A DNA stretch of 20,139 nucleotides, taken from assembly GCA_002315285.1 (NCBI GenBank), contig DCGR01000090.1, forward strand, positions 415 through 20,553, in the 5' to 3' direction. The position numbers and the translations under genes are program-made. The notes beneath the pieces are model-generated. The model was not told the origin of the DNA, did no database searches, and saw only the letters and a program-made list of their open reading frames with translations. The stretch is from Bacteroides sp. UBA1773. Lineage in GTDB: Bacteria > Bacteroidota > Bacteroidia > Bacteroidales > Bacteroidaceae. This document shows, piece after piece, positions 6,407 to 13,671 of this stretch (position 1 is its first letter; each line of letters starts with the position of its first letter).

Positions 6407-8105
6407 ATTCAAACCATTCGTTAGTGTTGAGCATTATTTCATCGACACTCTTGCCGGGAGGAATCATTGGGAACACCATGCCTGCCTCTATCACGTGCAC
6501 ATTAAGCAAGAAGGGACGATCATCGGCAAACATCTCCTCCACCGCACTGGCCAACTCACTGCGTTGCTCCACCTGACGGTAAGCAATGCCGTATGCTGCT
6601 GCCAAAGAAGCATAGTCGGGGTTCATCATGCGGGTAGCCGAATAGCGCTCATTCCAGAAAAGCTGTTGCCACTGGCGTACATTGCCCAACCAGTTGTTGT
6701 TAAGCAATACGATTTTTACTCCTGTTCCTTCCTGCATGATGGTACCCAGTTCCTGAATGGTCATCTGCAAACCACCGTCGCCTACGAAAAGGCACACCGG
6801 ACGCGAGGGGGCTGCCGTTTTTGCTCCGATGGCGGCAGGAAGTCCGAACCCCATGGTGCCAAGACCTCCCGAAGTGATCAGACTACGGCTATGCGTGAAT
6901 CGTGAGTAGCGGGCTGCCGTCATCTGGTTCTGACCCACATCGGTAACCACAATGGCCTCGCCCTTGACATATTCGGCCACAAGGTTCTCGACCTCTCCCA
7001 TGGTGAGTTCCGAACCTTGCGGATGGATTTCAGGACTGATTACCTTTTCATACTCCGTGTTCCGACACTCATCGGCGGTGCTTATCCAATCCGCATGATC
7101 TGCCTCGGCTATCAAGGGAGTAAGACGCGACAACACGTTCTTGGCATCGCCCAAGATTCCCAAATAAACCTGTATGTTCTTGTTTATCTCGGCATTGTCA
7201 ATGTCGATATGTATGATTTTTGCTTGAGTGGCATAGGTGGACATCTTGCCGGTGACACGGTCATCAAAACGCATACCGATGGCTATGAGCACATCACAAT
7301 GCTGAGTCATGACGTTGGTAGCTATGCGGCCATGCATGCCTGCCATGCCCATGAAATGCCTGTTGTCGGAGCGCAGGGCACTCAGTCCGAGCAAGGTGCT
7401 TCCTGCCGGAATGTCTCCTTTGTCGAGAAAGGCCTCAAGTTCAGCCTCGGCCTGCGACAAGATGACTCCCTGACCAAAGACCACAAAGGGGCGTTGGGCT
7501 TCGTTGATGAGTCGGGCCGCCTCTTCGATGCTTTCCTGAGAGGCTACCGGACAAGGTATGTAACTGCGGATAAAGTCGATGGGCTCGTAATGGAAGTCGA
7601 GCATACCAATCTGCGCATCGCGAGTCAAATCGAGCACCACCGGACCCGGACGACCGCTTTTGGCTATGTAGAATGCACGAGCCACAGCCCAAGGAATATC
7701 TTCAGGACGGCGTATCTGCCAACTCCATTTGGCTATCGGGATAGTCATGCCCAACACGTCGGTTTCCTGAAAGGCATCGGTGCCCAGCAGACCCACATTC
7801 ACCTGACCCGCAATGACCACCAAGGGAGTGGAATCAATGATGGCATCGGCCACACCAGTGATGACATTCGTGGCACCCGGACCGGAAGTGCAGATGACCA
7901 CACCCGGCACACCCTTGACGCGGGCATAGCCCTGCGCCGCATGGATGGCTCCTTGTTCGTGACGCACCAAGACGTGGTGCAAACAATCCCTGTAGTCGTA
8001 CAACTGGTCATAGACAGGCATTATCTGTCCTCCCGGATAGCCAAAGATGGTCTCAACCCCTTCGGCTATCAATGCTTGCATTAAAGCTTCCGAACCTGTA
8101 ATCAT
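6396..8105 (-). CDS. ilvB: Acetolactate synthase large (catalytic) subunit IlvB
   Basis: This 569-residue ThDP- and FAD-dependent enzyme joins two pyruvates (valine/leucine branch), or pyruvate plus 2-ketobutyrate (isoleucine branch). The N-terminal PYR domain has GYPGGQIMPVYD and the ThDP-activating glutamate E50 in VRHEQGAIH. The central FAD-binding domain carries GMAGMHGRIATN (around 253-264). The C-terminal PP domain has the ThDP motif GDGGLQM (442) to NNNWLG (469), then VRQWQQLFW. The length is normal for the family. The ATG at 8105 overlaps the ilvD stop by 4 nt (ATGA), and the 3' end overlaps ilvN by 11 nt. This indicates a stoichiometrically coupled enzyme complex. No missing residues are seen. 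Confidence 0.96.
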   Translation of the reverse strand: MITGSEALMQALIAEGVETIFGYPGGQIMPVYDQLYDYRDCLHHVLVRHEQGAIHAAQGYARVKGVPGVVICTSGPGATNVITGVADAIIDSTPLVVIAGQVNVGLLGTDAFQETDVLGMTIPIAKWSWQIRRPEDIPWAVARAFYIAKSGRPGPVVLDLTRDAQIGMLDFHYEPIDFIRSYIPCPVASQESIEEAARLINEAQRPFVVFGQGVILSQAEAELEAFLDKGDIPAGSTLLGLSALRSDNRHFMGMAGMHGRIATNVMTQHCDVLIAIGMRFDDRVTGKMSTYATQAKIIHIDIDNAEINKNIQVYLGILGDAKNVLSRLTPLIAEADHADWISTADECRNTEYEKVISPEIHPQGSELTMGEVENLVAEYVKGEAIVVTDVGQNQMTAARYSRFTHSRSLITSGGLGTMGFGLPAAIGAKTAAPSRPVCLFVGDGGLQMTIQELGTIMQEGTGVKIVLLNNNWLGNVRQWQQLFWNERYSATRMMNPDYASLAAAYGIAYRQVEQRSELASAVEEMFADDRPFLLNVHVIEAGMVFPMIPPGKSVDEIMLNTNEWFEYGK

Positions 8106-9895
8106 AATATGCGTACTCCTCCCTTATCGGCTGAACTTACCATGTTGGCGTATGCCCTGAGCGACTTAGGCACGAAGCGATTGCGACGCAAGGGTTGTAA
8201 TGGGCGGACTGCCAACTCTGCATCTGACAGATGCACATTGATGCTTCGGCTTGGTATGTCTATCTCGATGATGTCGCCATCAGCAATTTTCCCTATGTTG
8301 CCACCAGCAGCAGCCTCAGGCGATATATGGCCGATGCTCAAGCCCGATGTGCCGCCGCTGAAACGTCCGTCGGTAATCAGTGCGCAAGCTTTGCCCAGAT
8401 GCATTGACTTGATGTAAGAGGTGGGATAAAGCATTTCCTGCATACCCGGTCCGCCCTGGGGTCCTTCGTGGGTGATGACCACTACGTCGCCGGCCTTGAC
8501 TTGTCCACCGAGTATGCCTTCGCAAGCATCTTCCTGCGAATCGAACACCTTGGCGGGACCCTCGAAGTGCCAGATGCTTTCATCGACACCCGCAGTCTTG
8601 ATGACACAACCATCCTGTGCGATGTTTCCTTTCAGCACAGCCAATCCGCCATCACGAGTGTAAGCATGGGCTATGTCGCGAATGCAACCATTGGCACGGT
8701 CGGTGTCAAATTCATCGTAATGAGTGTCTTGAGAACCCATCACAATGTTGTAGCGACGGGCAGGCGCACTGCTGTAGATGTTGCGGGCCTCATCGGTAAG
8801 AGCCGGAGAGGTGAGCGCATATTGTGCCAACTCGTCTGCCAAAGTCATGCCATCCACTCGTTTGAGTGAGGTGTTCACAAGCTGTGCATCGGCCAGCTCC
8901 TTCATGATGCTTACCACACCACCCGCACGATTCACATCCTCGATGTGATACTTCTGGGTGTTGGGAGCCACCTTGCAAAGACAAGGCACACGACGCGAAA
9001 GCATGTCGATGTCGTCCATGTGGAAGTCGGCTTCCGCCTCATGGGCAATGGCCAGCAGGTGTAGCACCGTGTTGGTGGATCCACCCATGGCTATGTCGAG
9101 CGTCATGGCATTGAGAAACGCATCACGGGTAGCAATGCTACGGGGCAGCACACTCTCGTCGTTGTCATTATAGTATTTGTAAGCATTCGCCACAATGAGG
9201 CGGGCTGCCTTCTTGAACAGTTCCACTCGATTGGCATGGGTCGCGACGATGGTTCCATTACCAGGAAGCGCCATACCAATGGCCTCGGTGAGGCAGTTCA
9301 TGCTGTTGGCCGTGAACATGCCCGAACAGCTGCCACAGGTTGGACAAGCATGTTGTTCCACATCCGACACCTCGCTGTCGCTCACCGATGGGTCGGCACT
9401 CTTCACCATGGCATCAATGAGGTCGAGGCGAGCCTCACCCAAGCATCCAGCCTCCATCGGTCCACCCGACACGAACACCGTGGGAATGTTGAGGCGCATG
9501 GCTGCCATCATCATGCCCGGAGTAATCTTGTCGCAATTGCTGATACAAACCAGTGCATCGGCCTTATGGGCGTTGACCATGTACTCCACACTGTCGGCAA
9601 TGATGTCGCGCGAAGGCAGCGAATAGAGCATTCCGTCATGGCCCATGGCTATGCCATCATCGATGGCAATGGTGTTGAATTCGGCAGCAAAGCATCCTTG
9701 CTTCTCTATCTCAGCTTTCACAATCTGACCTATCTCGTGCAGATGAGTATGGCCCGGCACAAACTGTGTGAATGAGTTGGCTATGGCAATGATGGGGTTG
9801 CCCATCTGCTCGCGCTTCATGCCATTTGCCACCCACAAGGATCGCGCCCCTGCCATCCGGCGCCCTACCGTTGTCGTTGTACTTCGTAGTTCCAT
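8102..9895 (-). CDS. ilvD: Dihydroxy-acid dehydratase IlvD
   Basis: The 597-residue product starts at ATG 9895 and dehydrates 2,3-dihydroxy acids to the keto acids that precede Val and Ile. The family block RRMAGARSLWVANGM is at 12-26. Cluster-ligand regions are CISNCDKITPGMM (C121 in NCDK) and CPTCGSCSGMFTANSMNC (C190 in SCSGM). The first candidate ligand site reads NSFTQFVPGHTHL, without the extra Cys found in [2Fe-2S] enzymes, so this is the E. coli-like, oxygen-sensitive [4Fe-4S] type. That fits an anaerobe. It is the first gene of the operon. Its start lies 15 nt after the T-run of the leader terminator, so its transcription depends on read-through. No Shine-Dalgarno is visible. Confidence 0.96.
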   Translation of the reverse strand: MELRSTTTTVGRRMAGARSLWVANGMKREQMGNPIIAIANSFTQFVPGHTHLHEIGQIVKAEIEKQGCFAAEFNTIAIDDGIAMGHDGMLYSLPSRDIIADSVEYMVNAHKADALVCISNCDKITPGMMMAAMRLNIPTVFVSGGPMEAGCLGEARLDLIDAMVKSADPSVSDSEVSDVEQHACPTCGSCSGMFTANSMNCLTEAIGMALPGNGTIVATHANRVELFKKAARLIVANAYKYYNDNDESVLPRSIATRDAFLNAMTLDIAMGGSTNTVLHLLAIAHEAEADFHMDDIDMLSRRVPCLCKVAPNTQKYHIEDVNRAGGVVSIMKELADAQLVNTSLKRVDGMTLADELAQYALTSPALTDEARNIYSSAPARRYNIVMGSQDTHYDEFDTDRANGCIRDIAHAYTRDGGLAVLKGNIAQDGCVIKTAGVDESIWHFEGPAKVFDSQEDACEGILGGQVKAGDVVVITHEGPQGGPGMQEMLYPTSYIKSMHLGKACALITDGRFSGGTSGLSIGHISPEAAAGGNIGKIADGDIIEIDIPSRSINVHLSDAELAVRPLQPLRRNRFVPKSLRAYANMVSSADKGGVRIL

Positions 9896-9909
9896 GTTCT
9901 TTCGTATTT

Positions 9910-9947
9910 AAAAAAGCCTTCGCAGTGTTTTTTACTGAGAAGGCCTT
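9910..9947 (-). terminator. Attenuator terminator in the ilv leader
   Basis: On the coding strand the arms AAGGCCTTCTCAGT (9947-9934) and ACTGCGAAGGCTTT (9926-9913) pair over 14 positions, with one G-U pair and one internal mismatch, around a 7-nt A-rich loop. They are followed by a run of six T residues (9915-9910). This is a textbook intrinsic terminator, but it lies directly before ilvD and not after a gene. It therefore must be conditional if the operon is transcribed from the promoter at about 10077. Confidence 0.85.
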
Positions 9948-9992
9948 ATATTCGTTTGTTTTTTGTTCTTTTCATCATACAACAACCTTCTC
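9937..9992 (-). promoter_or_regulatory. Candidate antiterminator pairing in the ilv leader
   Basis: GAGAAGG at 9992-9986, starting 3 nt after the leader-peptide stop codon, is the exact complement of CCTTCTC at 9943-9937, which forms the heart of the terminator's left arm. The two structures are mutually exclusive. A ribosome stalled on Ile/Leu/Val codons would leave this segment free to pair; one that reaches the stop codon would cover it and let the terminator form. A possible competing pairing upstream (AACAAC 10031-10026 with GTTGTT 9986-9981) is weaker. Confidence 0.65.
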
Positions 9993-9995
9993 GCC

Positions 9996-10049
9996 TCAGC
10001 GCACCACCAAGACCTGCAGAATAATGTTGTTAATCATAGAGCTTATCAT
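9996..10049 (-). CDS. Branched-chain amino acid leader peptide of the ilv operon
   Basis: This 17-codon ORF (ATG 10049, TGA 9998-9996) encodes MISSMINNIILQVLVVR. Nine of 17 residues are Ile, Leu or Val, including seven of eight in IILQVLVV just before the end. An in-frame alternative ATG at 10037 would still keep all but one of these. It lies about 15-20 nt after the expected transcription start and directly before an antiterminator/terminator pair. Leader peptides of this kind (for example ilvL of enterobacteria) act by ribosome stalling when charged branched-chain tRNAs are scarce, and the peptide itself needs no function. There is no Shine-Dalgarno, as is usual for this phylum. The sequence and position are seen directly; the regulatory role is inferred. 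Confidence 0.8.
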   Translation of the reverse strand: MISSMINNIILQVLVVR

Positions 10050-10069
10050 CGTTGTCACTTTTTCCGATG

Positions 10070-10100
10070 CAAAGTTACTGCAAAAAAATCAATGCAGCAA
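10070..10100 (-). promoter_or_regulatory. Bacteroidetes-type promoter of the ilv operon
   Basis: The coding strand has TAACTTTG (10077-10070), an exact match to the Bacteroidetes -7 consensus TAnnTTTG, preceded after 20 nt by TTG (10100-10098), the -33 element. Transcription should start near 10064, about 15 nt before the leader-peptide ATG and about 170 nt before ilvD. Confidence 0.75.
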
Positions 10101-10179
10101 GAAAAACAATGAAAATGTTTACTATTTGATGCTTTTTCGCCAGGAATAGTTTGATATTGTGAGAGAAATCGCCTTTTCC

Positions 10180-11199
10180 CTACCAAACCAAGTCACAACA
10201 GATGGGCAAATGATCTGAATAGCCACCATGATACCTAAAGCCCGAGTAAGTGCGATTAGGTGTGAGTCCTCCATAGCGCTGGTCTTCCTCCAGCAGAAAA
10301 GGATGGGCAAGTATCTGGGCCTGCCCGTAGGAGGTGCGAACGGAGCCTTGTGGTTGGAGCAAGCTGCCACTCACAATGATTTGGTCAAGCACCCCCCATA
10401 CGCCCCGATAGCGGTAGGTGCCATCCAGCCGCCCATCCATGAGGTTGTAGAGTCTGCGAGTCTCTATGGCTCCATGAGGTCGCCAGGCACCAAGCACCTG
10501 ACGGATGGAACGGCTCACAGGATAATCATTGAAATCGCCCATGATAATAATGTGTGCCTCGCCACGTGTCATCCACAGCGAGTCGGCCTGCGCCCTAAGC
10601 ATGTCGGCCGCCAACAGCCGATAAGCCTCGCTTTGCTCCTCCCCACCCGACCGAGATGGCAGATGGCACACGAACACATCGAGGGTGTCGCCCATAAGCA
10701 ATTGCCCTACGACGTGCAGGATGTCGCGTGTAGGAGGACGATGCAGCCGTTCGCCAGGCACCCGAACCGACTCCGTGTGCAACAGCTTGAAACGACTGCG
10801 TTGGTAGAGCAGAGCCACATCCACTCCACGCTGATCAGGCGAATCGGTCATCACATACCGATAGTCGGCTTCGCGCAAGGGCGAGTGGCGGGTAAGGTCG
10901 TCAAGGCAATGTGCATTCTCCACCTCGCACAAGCCCACCAGAGCAGGCACACGATCTGATCCCGACGCTATGATGGTTTGGGCTATTTTCGTCAGCTTGT
11001 CGTAGTATCGGTAAGGAGTCCATGCCCTCCCCGATTCTGGCAGGAACTCGTAGTCGTTCTTCAACGTGTCGTGTACACAGTCGAACAGATTCTCCACATT
11101 ATAGAACATCACCCGAAAGGACTTCTCTGCAGTGGCCGGCAAGCCAAGGCAAAGAAATCCAATGAGTATCACGACACCGCGTCTGAACCATCCAGACAT
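10180..11199 (-). CDS. Secreted endonuclease/exonuclease/phosphatase-family protein
   Basis: The start is placed at ATG 11199 (339 residues). A TTG one codon earlier is possible. Residues 1-24 form a signal peptide (MSGWFRRGVVILIGFLCLGL..TA). The rest is one EEP domain with all the expected motifs: N34 in FYNVENLFD, E92 in GLCEVEN, H179 in VCHLPSRSGG, GDFND (221-225), D272 in VLDQIIV, and SDHLP with D329-H330. The YNVENLFD start is common in Bacteroidetes exported EEP proteins, some annotated as nucleases. The substrate cannot be predicted; the cellular site is probably periplasmic or outer-membrane-associated. The gene follows pepD by 8 nt and probably shares its transcript. The spacing to the ilv promoter region is short, and no clear terminator is seen after its stop. 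Confidence 0.85.
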   Translation of the reverse strand: MSGWFRRGVVILIGFLCLGLPATAEKSFRVMFYNVENLFDCVHDTLKNDYEFLPESGRAWTPYRYYDKLTKIAQTIIASGSDRVPALVGLCEVENAHCLDDLTRHSPLREADYRYVMTDSPDQRGVDVALLYQRSRFKLLHTESVRVPGERLHRPPTRDILHVVGQLLMGDTLDVFVCHLPSRSGGEEQSEAYRLLAADMLRAQADSLWMTRGEAHIIIMGDFNDYPVSRSIRQVLGAWRPHGAIETRRLYNLMDGRLDGTYRYRGVWGVLDQIIVSGSLLQPQGSVRTSYGQAQILAHPFLLEEDQRYGGLTPNRTYSGFRYHGGYSDHLPICCDLVW

Positions 11200-11207
11200 C
11201 AAGCGTG

Positions 11208-12662
11208 TTATTTTTGTGGCACATTCCTGAGCACTTCCAGCAAATGTTCCCAGAACATCTGGACTGTCGGTATCAGCATACGCTCGTCGGGACTATGCAC
11301 GCCTCGCAGGGTGGGACCGAACGAGACCATATCCATGTGTGGATATTTTTCGAGGAACAAGCCACACTCCAATCCCGCATGGATGGCTTTCACCTTGGGC
11401 TCCTTGCCAAACAATCGCTTGTAGCACTCCACCACCACCGCCAGGATGGGCGATGAGGGATTAGGCTTCCAACCCGGATAGCCATCGCCAAGCTCCACCT
11501 CTGCACCCGCCAGTTCGAATGCAGCCATCACCGTGCGGCTCACATCCTCCCGACTGGAAGCCGTGGAACTACGCTGGCTGCACAGAACCTCTATCGAATC
11601 GGTTTTCTGCTTGATGGAAGCCAGGTTGTTGGAGGTCTCCACCAGTCCTTCGATATCCTGGCTCATGGCAAAGACACCGTTGAAACAAGCATGAACGGCA
11701 AGCAACAATCGGCGGACTGTCTGACGGTCGATGGCCATAGCCAGCCCATCGGTCGAAGAGAGCTCAAAGCAAGGAGAAGGCTCGGCAACCGAATATTCCG
11801 CTTCCACAGCGGCTGCGAAAACATTGAAATCCACACGCACACTCTCCTTGTCGCCCATAGGCACGGCACACACGGCCCATGCCTCACGAGGTATGGCATT
11901 GTGAAGGTTTCCACCTTCAATCCGGCACAGATAGAAGTCGTACTTCTCCTGACATTGCACCAGGAAACGGTTGAGCACCTTGTTGGCATTGGCCCGGTTC
12001 TTGTTGATGTCGTCGCCCGAATGGCCTCCCGTCAATCCCTTCACGGCCACCCTGAAGAAGAAGTAACCGGCAGGAACAGCCTCCGTCTGAAAACGGAAAG
12101 TGGCCAGCGTGTTGGCACCACCCGCACAGCCTATGAACATCTCGCCTTCGTCCTCCGAATCGAGGTTCAGCAAGATGTCGCCCTGCATGAAATCATTGCT
12201 CATGCCAAAAGCACCTGTCATGCCCGTCTCCTCATCCTCCGTGAACACACACTCCAAAGGTCCGTGTTCTATGCTGTCATCCGCGAGGATGGCCAGTTCG
12301 GTAGCGATGCCTATGCCATTGTCGGCACCCAGCGTAGTACCCTTGGCACGCATCCACTCGCCATCGACATACGTCTCGATAGGGTCCTTCATGAAATCAT
12401 GGCTCACACCCTCGTTTTTCTCGCACACCATGTCAAGGTGGCTTTGCAGCACCACTGTCTTCCGGTTCTCGTAGCCCGAAGTGGCAGGTTTGCGGATGAG
12501 CACATTGCCCATGGCATCGGTCTTGGCTTCAAGCCCATGCAACTTGGCAAAATCAAGCAAGTAAGCGATTATCTTCTCTTCCTTTTTGGAAGGACGCGGT
12601 ATCTGGCACACCTCGTGGAAGTAGTCGAACACCGATGTCGGGTTAAGGTTGGTTTTATCCAT
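11208..12662 (-). CDS. pepD: Aminoacyl-histidine dipeptidase PepD (M20 metallopeptidase)
   Basis: The start is set at ATG 12662 (MDKTNLNP..., 484 residues), since E. coli PepD is nearly the same length; the frame extends to a TTG at 12695 without adding a recognisable segment. The enzyme hydrolyses dipeptides such as Xaa-His in the cytoplasm with two zinc ions. Visible motifs are SHLDMVCEKN (H75, D77), the bridging aspartate in GADNGIG (D114), the general base and ligand pair in EDEETG (E144, E145), LNLDSEDEGE, and KGLTGGHSGDDI, which marks the dimerisation or lid domain of PepD-type M20 enzymes. HAGLECG near the C-terminus supplies another ligand region. It begins a two-gene operon with the EEP gene and is divergent from the small membrane protein gene. 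Confidence 0.93.
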   Translation of the reverse strand: MDKTNLNPTSVFDYFHEVCQIPRPSKKEEKIIAYLLDFAKLHGLEAKTDAMGNVLIRKPATSGYENRKTVVLQSHLDMVCEKNEGVSHDFMKDPIETYVDGEWMRAKGTTLGADNGIGIATELAILADDSIEHGPLECVFTEDEETGMTGAFGMSNDFMQGDILLNLDSEDEGEMFIGCAGGANTLATFRFQTEAVPAGYFFFRVAVKGLTGGHSGDDINKNRANANKVLNRFLVQCQEKYDFYLCRIEGGNLHNAIPREAWAVCAVPMGDKESVRVDFNVFAAAVEAEYSVAEPSPCFELSSTDGLAMAIDRQTVRRLLLAVHACFNGVFAMSQDIEGLVETSNNLASIKQKTDSIEVLCSQRSSTASSREDVSRTVMAAFELAGAEVELGDGYPGWKPNPSSPILAVVVECYKRLFGKEPKVKAIHAGLECGLFLEKYPHMDMVSFGPTLRGVHSPDERMLIPTVQMFWEHLLEVLRNVPQK

Positions 12663-12745
12663 TGCAAAAGTATTAAAAATTAATAAATCCGTCAAAAATC
12701 GTTAAAACGAGCCCATTGCAAAATGATTGGCCCCGATTTCAACCA

Positions 12746-12753
12746 CAAAGATA
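12746..12753 (-). promoter_or_regulatory. -7 promoter box for pepD
   Basis: The coding strand reads TATCTTTG (12753-12746), matching TAnnTTTG. The expected start is near 12740, giving a 5' leader of about 78 nt to the pepD ATG. No good TTG lies at -33. It forms one arm of a palindrome with the divergent box at 12765. Confidence 0.55.
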
Positions 12754-12764
12754 GAAAATAAAAC

Positions 12765-12772
12765 TATCTTTG
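12765..12772 (+). promoter_or_regulatory. -7 promoter box for the membrane protein/OmpH operon
   Basis: TATCTTTG matches TAnnTTTG. Transcription would start near 12778, leaving only about 14 nt before ATG 12792. No clear -33 TTG is present. The same eight bases appear inverted 11 bp away for the divergent pepD operon. Confidence 0.55.
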
Positions 12773-12791
12773 CAGCGAAATTCAAAATAAA

Positions 12792-12983
12792 ATGCTAAAA
12801 ACCCTCGGATTGACCCTATTGTTGGTCGCAGGAAGCGTCATTCTGCTGTGTGTCAGAATCATCATCAAAGGCAAATTCCCCAACATGCACGTAAGCGGAA
12901 ACAAGGCCATGCAGCGGCGTGGCATCTATTGTGTGCAAGCACAAGACCACGAAGCACGCAACAAGAAAGAGTTGATGAAATAA
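12792..12983 (+). CDS. Small single-pass membrane protein with conserved FPN-x-HVSGN motif
   Basis: The 63-residue protein starts at ATG 12792. Residues about 3-25 (LKTLGLTLLLVAGSVILLCVRIII) are a single membrane helix, followed by GKFPNMHVSGN (27-37), a basic stretch (KAMQRRGIYC) and a polar tail. I recall similar short proteins in many Bacteroidetes with the same FPN-HVS-N...RGI-C...D pattern, but no function is known to me. The cysteine C47 and the HVSGN segment look like conserved, possibly ligand-binding positions. It lies 24 nt before the OmpH-like gene and is almost certainly co-transcribed with it. Confidence 0.78.
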   Translation: MLKTLGLTLLLVAGSVILLCVRIIIKGKFPNMHVSGNKAMQRRGIYCVQAQDHEARNKKELMK

Positions 12984-13007
12984 AACAAAAAAACATTATA
13001 ACCATTT

Positions 13008-13601
13008 ATGAAAAAGAATTTTATCCTGAACGGATTGGTAGCGATTGCTACATTGTTGGCTTTTACACAGTGTTCTAACAAAGCGACAGATGCTACCGCA
13101 CCAGTGCCAAGTGGTGTGGCCAACGGCTTGAAAATTGCTTTCATTGAGATAGACTCACTACTCACGAATTACAATTTCGCCAAGGACCTGAACGAGATGA
13201 TGATCAAGAAGGAAGAGAACATCCGTACCACCCTCAACGAGAAAGCCAAGAAGCTCGATGCCGATGCCAAGGAATTCCAGCGCAAATACGAGAACAACGG
13301 CTTCGTGTCGCAGGAACGTGCCCAACAGGAATACAACCGCATCCAGAAGATGCAAGCCGAATTGCAGGAAAAGCAACAGCAGTATCAGCAGGAATTCGCC
13401 TTGGAAAACCAGAAGAACAATCTGGCCCTGCGCGACTCCATCAGCGCTTTCCTGAAGATCTACAACCAAGACAAGGGCTACGACCTCATCCTCAGCAATT
13501 CAGGTCTCGATAACCTGCTCTATGGCAACCCCGCCTACAACATCACACAGGAAATCATCGATGGCCTGAACGCCAACTACTCTCCCGCTTCAAAGAAGTA
13601 A
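13008..13601 (+). CDS. OmpH/Skp-family periplasmic chaperone-like lipoprotein
   Basis: The 197-residue protein starts at ATG 13008. The N-terminus (MKKNFILNGLVAIATLLAFT) is a signal segment followed by QC-SNK; C22 is a probable lipidation site, although FTQC is not a classic lipobox. After a linker, KIAFIEIDSLLTNYNFAKDL (about 42-61) is the OmpH/Skp opening strand and helix. Residues about 62-140 form a long Gln/Glu/Lys-rich coiled coil, and the C-terminal part (KGYDLILSNSGLDNLLYG) returns to the core beta-sheet. Skp proteins hold unfolded outer-membrane proteins in the periplasm as trimers, and this one may be membrane-anchored. It is the second gene of its operon and ends at a strong terminator. 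Confidence 0.87.
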   Translation: MKKNFILNGLVAIATLLAFTQCSNKATDATAPVPSGVANGLKIAFIEIDSLLTNYNFAKDLNEMMIKKEENIRTTLNEKAKKLDADAKEFQRKYENNGFVSQERAQQEYNRIQKMQAELQEKQQQYQQEFALENQKNNLALRDSISAFLKIYNQDKGYDLILSNSGLDNLLYGNPAYNITQEIIDGLNANYSPASKK

Positions 13602-13623
13602 GCACACATACACTTCACAACGT

Positions 13624-13652
13624 AAGGCTCACAGTTCATTGTGAGCCTTTTT
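13624..13652 (+). terminator. Intrinsic terminator after the OmpH-like gene
   Basis: AAGGCTCACA (13624-13633) and TGTGAGCCTT (13640-13649) pair perfectly over 10 bp around a 6-nt loop (GTTCAT), followed by a short T-run (to 13652). It is 22 nt after the OmpH-like stop and only 19 nt before the helicase start codon. Confidence 0.9.
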
Positions 13653-13671
13653 CGGAAACCGACAGAGGCAA

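Noticed and set aside
7017..8084. 355-codon plus-strand ORF opposite ilvB
   Set aside because: It is antisense to a fully intact IlvB, its product is His/Asp/Thr-rich without domains, and it is produced by reverse-complement codon bias.
9946..9978. Second tiny ORF in the ilv leader (MMKRTKNKRI)
   Set aside because: It has almost no branched-chain residues and overlaps the base of the terminator region; probably a chance frame in A-rich RNA.
9826..10149. 107-codon plus-strand ORF spanning the ilv leader
   Set aside because: It runs antisense across the ilvD start, terminator, leader peptide and promoter. Its composition follows those elements and it has no promoter.
12665..12672. TACTTTTG promoter-like box on the minus strand immediately before the pepD ATG
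   Set aside because: Transcription would start at or within the start codon, so the box at 12753-12746 is the better candidate.
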